From CAYYHA01 sp964471535 (GTDB lineage: Bacteria > Myxococcota > Myxococcia > SLRQ01), in contig CAYYHA010000088.1 of assembly GCA_964471535.1 (NCBI GenBank), positions 1 to 14,629 on the forward strand: a stretch of 14,629 bases of DNA. Reading direction: 5' to 3'. Position numbers and translations under genes: made by a program. Numbering within the stretch: position 1 is the first letter of the stretch; each line of letters opens with the position of its first letter. Positions 1 to 5,591 of the stretch are shown here, in pieces. The notes beneath the pieces were generated by a model. The model was not told where the DNA came from. It did not search any database and worked only from the letters and a program-made list of their open reading frames with translations.

Positions 1-2
1 CA

Positions 3-449
3 CTCGGCGACGGCATCGACATCATGTGCGACGCGCACGGCACCTGGAGCGTCGCCGAGGCGAAGCGGTTCTGTCGCGCCGTCGCCGAGTGCGATCTCGC
101 CTGGCTGGAGGACCCGCAGACGGGGCTCGAGGAACTCCTCCGCTTCCTCCTCTCGCCGGCGCGCTCGGGGCTGTGGCTCTCCCGGACGGCGATTGCCCGG
201 GTCGGCTCGGATCTCCCCCGCGGCTTCGGGTCACGGAGCCGGGAACTGAAGAACCTCTTTGCCAGCGCCGCCGACTTCCAGCGGCTGGCAGTGGTGCTCG
301 ACGGCCTCGAGGCGGAGCGCGAGGCATGGCGGCAGGCCTACGCCGAAGTGGCGGAAGCGGGGCGGGCCCAGGCGGCCCTCGTCCGGCCCTGGATGCAGCG
401 TCTCGAGGACACGGCGCGGCTGCTCCAGCGAATGCGGGAGGCGGTGTGA
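3..449 (+). CDS. Partial ORF: enolase-superfamily-like start joined to an unrecognised helical region
   Basis: The frame is open from the left edge of the window, so the true start is probably outside; an ATG at 24 lies inside it. The first ~35 residues (LGDGIDIMCDAHGTWSV, then AWLEDP) look like the barrel strands of mandelate racemase/galactonate dehydratase enzymes of the enolase superfamily, including the metal-ligand Asp (CDAH) and Glu (LEDP). After LEDP the expected continuation, with a further strand ending in an acidic ligand, is absent. Instead about 105 residues of Arg/Ala/Leu/Glu-rich, probably alpha-helical sequence follow, which I do not recognise; a TorD-like helical fold is only a guess. 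The stop TGA overlaps the GTG start of the SulP gene (GTGA), so the two genes are translationally coupled. It may be an enolase remnant fused to another gene, or an assembly chimera. Coding status is fairly sure; function is unknown. Confidence 0.55.
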   Translation, partial: LGDGIDIMCDAHGTWSVAEAKRFCRAVAECDLAWLEDPQTGLEELLRFLLSPARSGLWLSRTAIARVGSDLPRGFGSRSRELKNLFASAADFQRLAVVLDGLEAEREAWRQAYAEVAEAGRAQAALVRPWMQRLEDTARLLQRMREAV

Positions 450-2179
450 GTCTCGGTTCGGCGCTCCTCCGCTATCTTCCTGCCCGCGATCTGAAGGAGA
501 TTCGCCTGCGGGATCTGCAGCACGACGTGCTCGCAGGCCTGGCGGTGGCGGTCCTGAGCGTCCCCGCCGGCATCGCCTACGCGCTCATCGCCGGGCTGCC
601 TCCGGCCACCGGCCTCTATGCGGCTGCGGCACCGGCCATCGTCGGCTCGCTCTTCCGCAGCTCACCGCGGGTGATCACCGGACCGACCAATGCCTTGAGT
701 CTCCTGGTGGGCAGCATCGTGGCGACGGTGGTCACCGACGATCCCGTGGCCATGGTGGCGACCCTCACCTTCCTGGTGGGTGTCATCCAGCTCGCCGCCG
801 GCTGGCTCAATCTGGGCGCGGTCGTCGACTACATCTCCGCCCCGGTGCTCCTCGGCTACATCACCGGTGCCGGTGTCCTCATCGTGGTGGGACAGCTGAA
901 GAACCTCACCGGCACCCCTGCGGAGGCGGGGGACGTCCTTACCCGGGTCAGCTCCTGGGCCGCGCACCTGCACGAGATCTCCTGGTGGACCCTGGCCGTC
1001 GGCCTTGCCACCATCGGTGTGGTCGTGGCGGTGCGGGCGGTGAACCGCAAGACCGGCTGGCGCCTGCCCTATGCGCTCATCGCGATGGGGCTCGGCATCG
1101 CCGTGTCCGCGCTCCTCGGCCTCTCCGGGTACGGGGTTGCGACGGTGGCCGACCTGACGCCGGTACCCCAAGGCCTGCCGCCCTTGGCCCTTCCCGATCC
1201 CTCCCTGATGCCACAGTTGGTCTCCGGCGCCTTCGCCGTGACCCTCCTCTCCCTGGTGGAGTCGAGTTCGGTCGCACGGGCGATGGCCGCCCGCCGGGGG
1301 GAGCGCCTCGACACCTCGGTGGAGTTCGCGGGACAGGGCCTCGCCAACATCGCCGGGGGTCTCACCTCCGGTTTCCCCACCAGCGGTAGCTTGACCCGCT
1401 CCGCCCTCAACGAGGCGGCGGGCGCGCGCAGCCGTCTCGCCGGTGTCACTTCGGGTCTGATGATGCTGGTGGTGTTGGTGGTGCTCGGCCCCGTCGTGAA
1501 CTACACGCCGGTTGCCTGCCTCGCCGGACTGCTCATCGTCATCGCCTTCGATCTCATCGACCTGCGGCGCATCCGGACCACCCTCCGCGCGCGCCGCTCC
1601 GACGCCGCCGCCTTCCTCGCCACGCTGGCAGGCACCTGGCTGTTGCCCCTGCACGCCGCCGTCGAGGTGGGCGTCGCCATCAGCATCGTCCTCTTCCTCC
1701 GGCGGGCCAGGCTTCTCGTGGTCAAGGAACTCTTGCCCGGGGACGGAGGACGCCTCCACGAGACCGACCTCGATGCTGAGGGGCGCCGCCATCCCGGTAT
1801 CCGCATCCTCCACGTGGAGGGCGCTCTCTTCTTCGGCGCCGCCGGGGAGCTAAAGAGCGCGCTCGACACGGTGCTCGCGGATCCCTCGCTGCGCGTCCTG
1901 ATCCTGCGGCTCAAGCGCACCCAAGGCCTCGACCTGACCACCGCGGAGGTGCTCGCTCAGGTGGCAGAGCGCATGCGGCAGACGGGGCGCCACCTCCTCC
2001 TCCCGCATGCCCACGAGGAGGAGATGCGCCTCTTGCGGCGGACCGGCTTCGATCGCCGTATTGGAGAAGACCACCTCTTCCCCAGCCAGCCCGGGCTCTT
2101 CGTGGCCATGGAGCAGGCGCTCGACCGGGCCCGGGCCTTGGCGGGTGCACGGGGCTCGCAGGAGGGCGCGGCCGCATGA
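446..2179 (+). CDS. SulP family anion permease with C-terminal STAS domain
   Basis: An inner-membrane inorganic anion transporter of the SLC26/SulP family (sulfate or a related oxyanion, or bicarbonate), 577 residues, the usual family length. The GTG start is chosen because homology begins just after it, a GGGAGG ribosome site lies at 436-441, and the start overlaps the previous stop in a GTGA. The SulP signature region is visible near residues 38-60 (SVPAGIAYALIAGLPPATGLY), followed by the glycine-rich GPTNA segment near 79-83 and many hydrophobic helices up to about residue 420. A STAS domain covers about residues 449-570 (IRILHVEGALFFG onward). In STAS the conserved loop reads GLDLTTAEVL, without the serine that is phosphorylated in anti-sigma antagonists. 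The substrate cannot be read from sequence; a sulfur anion is inferred from the YeeE and persulfide genes next door. Confidence 0.93.
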   Translation: MSLGSALLRYLPARDLKEIRLRDLQHDVLAGLAVAVLSVPAGIAYALIAGLPPATGLYAAAAPAIVGSLFRSSPRVITGPTNALSLLVGSIVATVVTDDPVAMVATLTFLVGVIQLAAGWLNLGAVVDYISAPVLLGYITGAGVLIVVGQLKNLTGTPAEAGDVLTRVSSWAAHLHEISWWTLAVGLATIGVVVAVRAVNRKTGWRLPYALIAMGLGIAVSALLGLSGYGVATVADLTPVPQGLPPLALPDPSLMPQLVSGAFAVTLLSLVESSSVARAMAARRGERLDTSVEFAGQGLANIAGGLTSGFPTSGSLTRSALNEAAGARSRLAGVTSGLMMLVVLVVLGPVVNYTPVACLAGLLIVIAFDLIDLRRIRTTLRARRSDAAAFLATLAGTWLLPLHAAVEVGVAISIVLFLRRARLLVVKELLPGDGGRLHETDLDAEGRRHPGIRILHVEGALFFGAAGELKSALDTVLADPSLRVLILRLKRTQGLDLTTAEVLAQVAERMRQTGRHLLLPHAHEEEMRLLRRTGFDRRIGEDHLFPSQPGLFVAMEQALDRARALAGARGSQEGAAA

Positions 2180-2217
2180 GTCGGAGGGGCTTCGTACCCG
2201 CCGGGGAGTCTCGTAAC

Positions 2218-2234
2218 GTTTCAGTTGCGTTGCA
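2218..2234. promoter_or_regulatory. Candidate bEBP upstream activating site A
   Basis: The plus strand reads GTTTCAGTTGCGTTGCA; read on the minus strand it is TGCAAC-N5-TGAAAC. It resembles the elements at 5472-5489 and 7790-7805. It ends 71 bases before the candidate -24 box at 2306, a normal distance for an enhancer site of a sigma-54 activator. The match to the other sites is imperfect and the spacing of the two TGNRAC half-sites varies (11, 12 and 10 bases). Confidence 0.4.
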
Positions 2235-2244
2235 CGAAGGTGCG
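2231..2244. promoter_or_regulatory. Small dyad TGCAC-GAAG-GTGCG upstream of the sigma-54 promoter
   Basis: GCAC (2232-2235) and GTGC (2240-2243) form a perfect 4-base inverted repeat with a 4-base spacer, reminiscent of NtrC-type half-sites. It abuts site A and sits about 60 bases upstream of the -24 box. With only four paired bases it may be chance. Confidence 0.2.
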
Positions 2245-2305
2245 ACGCCGTGGCCCGAGGCGACCCTGTGCGGCGTGTCTGGGGCTGCAGAGCGGGGGCA
2301 TGGAC

Positions 2306-2321
2306 TGGCACAGGGCCTGCT
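2306..2321 (+). promoter_or_regulatory. Sigma-54 promoter for the sulfur operon (P1)
   Basis: TGGCACAGGGCCTGCT fits the sigma-54 consensus TGGCACRNNNNTTGCW with one mismatch, and the GG and GC pairs are 10 bases apart as required. Transcription would start near 2332, only about two bases before the ATG at 2334. It is the best sigma-54 match noticed in the window. A bEBP gene stands at the far end of the operon, and a candidate enhancer site lies 71 bases upstream. Confidence 0.7.
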
Positions 2322-2333
2322 TCCTCCCCGGGC

Positions 2334-2690
2334 ATGGGTCTGGCTTCCTCTAGCTCGGCCGATGACCTCCTGCCGGGGCGCGCCCCCGGGCGGCGCTTCG
2401 TCGTCTACTTCGGTGCCGGGGATCCCGCCTCCGACGCCGAGGGGAGGGCGCTCTGCCGAGCCTTCCGGGAGGCGCGGTGGCCGGCCGACCTGACTCCGGT
2501 GGAGGTGGACGTGGAGCGGGCGCCGGAGCTCCTCGCCCACTTTGGTCTCCGCCGCCTGCCCGCCGTCGCCATCGTGGAGGACGGATCCCTCGTCGCTTTG
2601 GAGTACGCTTGCACGCCCGAAGCCCGCGACTTTCTGTTGTCGGTGGCTTCCTCTCAACGACGACGTGCCTACGAGGACGATGACCTATGA
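2334..2690 (+). CDS. Thioredoxin-fold-like protein lacking CXXC, first gene of the sulfur operon
   Basis: A 118-residue cytoplasmic protein. Residues 21-87 follow thioredoxin topology: strand RRFVVYFGAGDP, a helix, strand LTPVEVDVERAPELLAHFGL, then RLPAVAIVEDG with the presumptive cis-proline at P76. The position that normally holds WCGPC reads FGAGDPASD, so there is no redox dicysteine; only Cys41 and Cys93 remain. A dithiol reductase role is therefore unlikely, and binding or single-cysteine sulfur carriage is speculative. The start is uncertain: ATG 2334 has no Shine-Dalgarno but lies about two bases after the predicted sigma-54 transcription start, so a leaderless start is plausible. A GTG at 2250 with a weak AAGG would add 28 low-complexity residues upstream of the promoter. 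The stop overlaps the next ATG in an ATGA. Confidence 0.75.
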   Translation: MGLASSSSADDLLPGRAPGRRFVVYFGAGDPASDAEGRALCRAFREARWPADLTPVEVDVERAPELLAHFGLRRLPAVAIVEDGSLVALEYACTPEARDFLLSVASSQRRRAYEDDDL

Positions 2691-3127
2691 CCATCAGTGA
2701 CAGCTTTCAGATCCTGGAGCCGCTCGTCGGCGGCGTACTCATTGGACTCGCCTCCCTCATGCTCCTCGCCTTCGACGGACGGATCGCCGGCATCAGCGGA
2801 ATCGTGGGCGGCATGCTGGGGCTTCCCAAGGGGGATCTCGCCTGGCGCCTCGCCTTCTTGGCCGGTCTCCTGGCGGGAGGTGCGGCGATCCTCTTCACTT
2901 TGCCGGATGCCTTCCCGACCGAGGTGAGCCGTTCCACCGTGGCACTGGTGCTGGCGGGCTTCCTCGTGGGCTTCGGCACCCGCATGGGCAGTGGCTGCAC
3001 CAGCGGGCATGGCGTGTGTGGGATCAGCCGTCTTTCGATGCGCTCCATCGTGGCCACGCTCACCTTCATGGCGACGGGGATGGCCACCGTCTTCGTCGTC
3101 GACCATCTCCTTGGAGGTGGATCGTGA
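2687..3127 (+). CDS. YeeE/YedE family sulfur transport protein, first half
   Basis: A 146-residue integral membrane protein of the YeeE/YedE (DUF395, sulfur transport) family. Full-length members such as thiosulfate transporter TsuA are about twice this long; here the transporter is split into two genes, as in the PmpA/PmpB pairs of BigR-type persulfide operons. Hydrophobic segments lie at about residues 10-28, 33-45, 53-71, 83-97 and 118-138. The glycine/cysteine motif GSGCTSGHGVCGISR (Cys104 and Cys111) is the family hallmark and contains the cysteines thought to handle the sulfur substrate. ATG overlaps the previous stop (ATGA) and a GAGGA ribosome site lies at 2673-2677. It probably works with the next protein. 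Confidence 0.92.
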   Translation: MTISDSFQILEPLVGGVLIGLASLMLLAFDGRIAGISGIVGGMLGLPKGDLAWRLAFLAGLLAGGAAILFTLPDAFPTEVSRSTVALVLAGFLVGFGTRMGSGCTSGHGVCGISRLSMRSIVATLTFMATGMATVFVVDHLLGGGS

Positions 3128-3624
3128 GCGCGGCGGCCAAGCAGGCGCTCGTGGCCTTCGTCTCGGGGGTCGTTTTCGCGGTCGGCTTGGGTATCGGAGG
3201 GATGACCCTTCCCTCGAAGGTGATTGGCTTCTTGGATCTCTTTGGCGAGTGGGATCCGTCCCTCGCCTTCGTGATGGGCGGCGCCGTCGTCGTCTACGGG
3301 GTGGGGTACCGGCTGGTATCGAAGTCACCCCGCCCGCTCTTCGCCGACCGCTTCCGGCTGCCCACCCGCCACGACATCGACGGGCGCCTCCTCGCCGGCG
3401 CCGCCCTCTTCGGCATCGGGTGGGGACTCGGTGGCTACTGCCCCGGGCCGGCGCTCACCTCACTCGTTACCCTGAAAGGTCCCGTCCTCGTCTTCAACGC
3501 GGCGATGATCGGCGGGATGTTCGTCTTCAAGTTGGTGGAACGCTGGCGCCGGCCGATGGGCTCCACCATGCTTTCCACCCAGAGTTCCAAGGCGAGCCTG
3601 GGTGCACCGCAGGAGGTCCCATGA
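3124..3624 (+). CDS. YeeE/YedE family sulfur transport protein, second half (DUF6691-like)
   Basis: A 166-residue membrane protein, partner of the preceding YeeE half. Its motif GIGWGLGGYCPGPAL (residues 97-110, Cys106) is the counterpart of the cysteine motif in the first half. Another conserved stretch, AVGLGIGGMTLPSKVIGFLD, lies near residues 19-38. The GTG start at 3124 is chosen because it overlaps the previous stop in a GTGA and has GGAGG at 3113-3117; in-frame codons further upstream would lie inside the first gene. The last ~20 residues are hydrophilic. The two halves probably assemble into one channel-like importer of thiosulfate or sulfane sulfur feeding the metallo-beta-lactamase-fold enzyme encoded next. 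Confidence 0.92.
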   Translation: MSAAAKQALVAFVSGVVFAVGLGIGGMTLPSKVIGFLDLFGEWDPSLAFVMGGAVVVYGVGYRLVSKSPRPLFADRFRLPTRHDIDGRLLAGAALFGIGWGLGGYCPGPALTSLVTLKGPVLVFNAAMIGGMFVFKLVERWRRPMGSTMLSTQSSKASLGAPQEVP

Positions 3625-4526
3625 AGATCGAAGCCTTCTTCGACACGCGTACCTACACCCTCACCTACGTGGTGTGGGATCCCGAGACCCGGGACGCCGT
3701 GGTCATCGACTCGGTTCTCGACTACGACCCGGCGGCCTCGAAGACCTTCACCGAGTCCCTCGAGAAAGTCGTCTCCTTCCTTCGGGAGAAGGAACTGAAG
3801 GTCCACTTGCTCCTCGAGACGCACGCCCACGCCGATCACCTCTCGGGATCCCAGCAGCTCAAGAAGCTCTACCCGGAGGCGAAGGTCGCCATCGGTCGCA
3901 ACATCACCAAGGTGCAGGAGACCTTCAAGGAGATCTTCGATCTCCCCGATGAGTTCCCCACCGACGGCAGCCAGTTCGACCGGCTCCTCGACGACGGCGA
4001 GACCGTGCAGGCCGGATCCCTGTCCTTCGAGGTGCTCTACACGCCGGGCCACACCCCCGCCTGCTCCTCCTATCGCTTCGGCGATGCGGTGTTCACCGGC
4101 GATGCCCTCTTCATGCCGGACTATGGGACCGGTCGCTGCGACTTTCCCGGCGGCGATGCGCGGGCGCTCTACCGCTCCGTCACCGAGCGCCTCTACACGC
4201 TCCCCGACGAGACGCGCGTCTTCGTGGGCCACGATTACCAGCCCGGCGGCCGTGAGCTGAAGTACGAATCCACCATCGGGGAGGAGAAGCGCTCCAACAA
4301 GCAGCTTCGCGCCGAAACCACCGAGGAGGAGTTCGTGAAGTTCCGCACCGAGCGTGACGCCACGCTCGACGCCCCGCGGCTCCTCTTCCAGAGTGTGCAG
4401 GTCAACGTCGACGCCGGTCGGCTTCCCCGGCCCGCCCGCAACGGAATCCGGTATCTGAAGATCCCCATCAACGTCTTCCGTCCCGAGGGCGCAGGGGAGC
4501 TCAGCGTGGAGAACGTGACGCGCTGA
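3621..4526 (+). CDS. Metallo-beta-lactamase-fold persulfide dioxygenase-like protein (ETHE1/Blh type)
   Basis: A 301-residue cytoplasmic MBL-fold protein, last gene of the sulfur operon. Metal-binding residues are visible: the THAHADH motif at 67-73, His144 in TPGH, Asp161 in FTGDALF, and His204 in VGHDY. The segment GTGRCDFPGGDARALYRSV (169-187) is typical of ETHE1/Blh persulfide dioxygenases, which oxidise glutathione persulfide to sulfite using one iron. There is no fused rhodanese domain, unlike CstB; a separate rhodanese lies 2.9 kb downstream. ATG 3621 has a strong AGGAGG at 3611-3616 and overlaps the previous stop. Blh-YeeE-YeeE operons elsewhere are controlled by the persulfide sensor BigR, whereas here a sigma-54 activator takes that place. 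The 3' end overlaps the convergent regulator by 26 bases. Confidence 0.9.
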   Translation: MKIEAFFDTRTYTLTYVVWDPETRDAVVIDSVLDYDPAASKTFTESLEKVVSFLREKELKVHLLLETHAHADHLSGSQQLKKLYPEAKVAIGRNITKVQETFKEIFDLPDEFPTDGSQFDRLLDDGETVQAGSLSFEVLYTPGHTPACSSYRFGDAVFTGDALFMPDYGTGRCDFPGGDARALYRSVTERLYTLPDETRVFVGHDYQPGGRELKYESTIGEEKRSNKQLRAETTEEEFVKFRTERDATLDAPRLLFQSVQVNVDAGRLPRPARNGIRYLKIPINVFRPEGAGELSVENVTR

Positions 4527-5481
4527 TCCGATACTCGCGCATCTTTCGCCACAGCGTAGAGCGGCTGATCCCGAGCAGGTCGGCCGCTTTCGTCTTCCGC
4601 CCGCCGGCCTTGCGCAATGCCTCCACGATGCGCCGCCGTTCCAGGTCGTGTTCGTCCACCTCGAGGTCGTTGCCGTCGGGCGGGACGCCGAGGATCTCCG
4701 GCGTGAGGTCCCGCGGCAGGAGGACCGGCCCTTCTCCCACTGCGAAGGCGTACTCCACGACGTTGCGAAGCTCGCGCACGTTGCCCGGCCATTCGTAGGC
4801 GAGCAGGGCATCCATCGCGTCGGGGTGGATGGCCTCGACCTGACGTAGCCCGCGGGCGTTGAACTCGTCGATGAAGGTCCAGAGCAGCGCCTCGACGTCG
4901 CCGCTACGCTCCACGAGCCGGGGCAGGAAGAGGGGCACCACCCGCACCCGATACATGAGGTCCTCGCGGAAGCGACCCTGCTCGACGAGGCGCCGCAGCG
5001 CCCGGTTGGTAGCGCTGATCACGCGCACGTCGACCTCGATGGGATCGGTGCCGCCCACCGGGACGAAACTGTGCTCCTGCAAGACCCGGAGGAGGCGCGA
5101 CTGCACGTCGAGGGGGATCTCGGCGATCTCGTCCAGGAAGACGGTGCCGCCATCTCCGAGGAGGAAGAGGCCCTTCCGATCCCGCACTGCCCCGGTGAAG
5201 GCGCCGCGGACGTGACCGAAGAGCTCGGACGCGAGCAGCTCGGGTGTCAGCGTGGCGCAGTTGAGCGCACGAAAGGGGCCGTTCTTCCGCGGGGAACAGG
5301 CGTGGAGGGCACGCGCCACCAGCTCCTTGCCGGTGCCGGTCTCACCCCGGATGAGCACCGAGGCGTCGCTGCGGGCCACGCGGTCGATGAGGGCGAACAG
5401 TTCGCGCATCTCGTCTGAGACCGTGAGGATGCCATGGAAGTTCGTGACCTTCAGGTCGGGGCGGGTGATGTTGCGACGCAT
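4501..5481 (-). CDS. Sigma-54-dependent transcriptional activator (bEBP) with short N-terminus
   Basis: An AAA+ enhancer-binding protein that opens sigma-54 promoters, 326 residues. Visible features are Walker A GETGTGKE (46-53), the sigma-54-contacting GAFTGA loop (93-98), Walker B GGTVFLDE (111-118), WPGNVREL (231-238) and a Fis-type helix-turn-helix at about 295-317 (KTKAADLLGISRSTLWRKM). Only about 20 residues precede the AAA+ core, so there is no receiver, GAF or PAS sensor; activity may depend on expression level, on a separate partner, or on its single N-terminal stretch. ATG 5481 is chosen because family-like sequence starts there (ITRPDLKVTNFHGIL) and upstream codons read as low-complexity. 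It lies convergent to the YeeE/MBL operon and divergent from the second SulP gene, and is the obvious candidate regulator of both. Confidence 0.93.
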   Translation of the reverse strand: MRRNITRPDLKVTNFHGILTVSDEMRELFALIDRVARSDASVLIRGETGTGKELVARALHACSPRKNGPFRALNCATLTPELLASELFGHVRGAFTGAVRDRKGLFLLGDGGTVFLDEIAEIPLDVQSRLLRVLQEHSFVPVGGTDPIEVDVRVISATNRALRRLVEQGRFREDLMYRVRVVPLFLPRLVERSGDVEALLWTFIDEFNARGLRQVEAIHPDAMDALLAYEWPGNVRELRNVVEYAFAVGEGPVLLPRDLTPEILGVPPDGNDLEVDEHDLERRRIVEALRKAGGRKTKAADLLGISRSTLWRKMREYRISASRSPR

Positions 5482-5489
5482 GTTGAAAC
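5472..5489. promoter_or_regulatory. Candidate bEBP upstream activating / autoregulatory site B
   Basis: The plus strand reads TGCGACGCATGTTGAAAC, i.e. TGCGAC-N6-TGAAAC. It ends exactly 71 bases before the candidate -24 box at 5561, the same gap as site A to its promoter, though in the opposite orientation. It covers the bEBP start codon (complement of 5479-5481) and abuts its putative -10 box, so bound regulator could both activate the permease and repress its own gene. Confidence 0.4.
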
Positions 5490-5516
5490 AATGGCGCCAC
5501 TGGGCCTCCCGGACAA
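5488..5516 (-). promoter_or_regulatory. Putative sigma-70-type promoter of the bEBP gene
   Basis: On the minus strand TTGTCC (5516-5511) and CATTGT (5493-5488) are separated by 17 bases. They are a moderate match to -35/-10 boxes. Only six bases lie between the -10 and the ATG, and no Shine-Dalgarno is visible, so a leaderless message is likely. Site B overlaps the -10. Confidence 0.35.
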
Positions 5517-5560
5517 GGGCGCTGCGGCCCAAGAGGGCGCCGGCGCAGCGGGCCGGGACC

Positions 5561-5576
5561 TGGCCCGCCGGCTGCA
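5561..5576 (+). promoter_or_regulatory. Candidate sigma-54 promoter of the second SulP gene (P2)
   Basis: TGGCCCGCCGGCTGCA has the GG-N10-GC spacing and two mismatches to the sigma-54 consensus. The predicted start of transcription is near 5587, about five bases before the ATG at 5592, so the GGAGG at 5581-5585 would fall outside the message. Support comes mainly from position, the adjacent bEBP gene and site B 71 bases upstream. Confidence 0.45.
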
Positions 5577-5591
5577 TGGCGGAGGCGCGCG

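Noticed and set aside
2176..2493. ORF of 105 codons starting in an ATGA overlap with the first SulP gene
   Set aside because: No ribosome site, low-complexity translation, and it runs across the strong sigma-54 promoter and into the thioredoxin-like gene in another frame.
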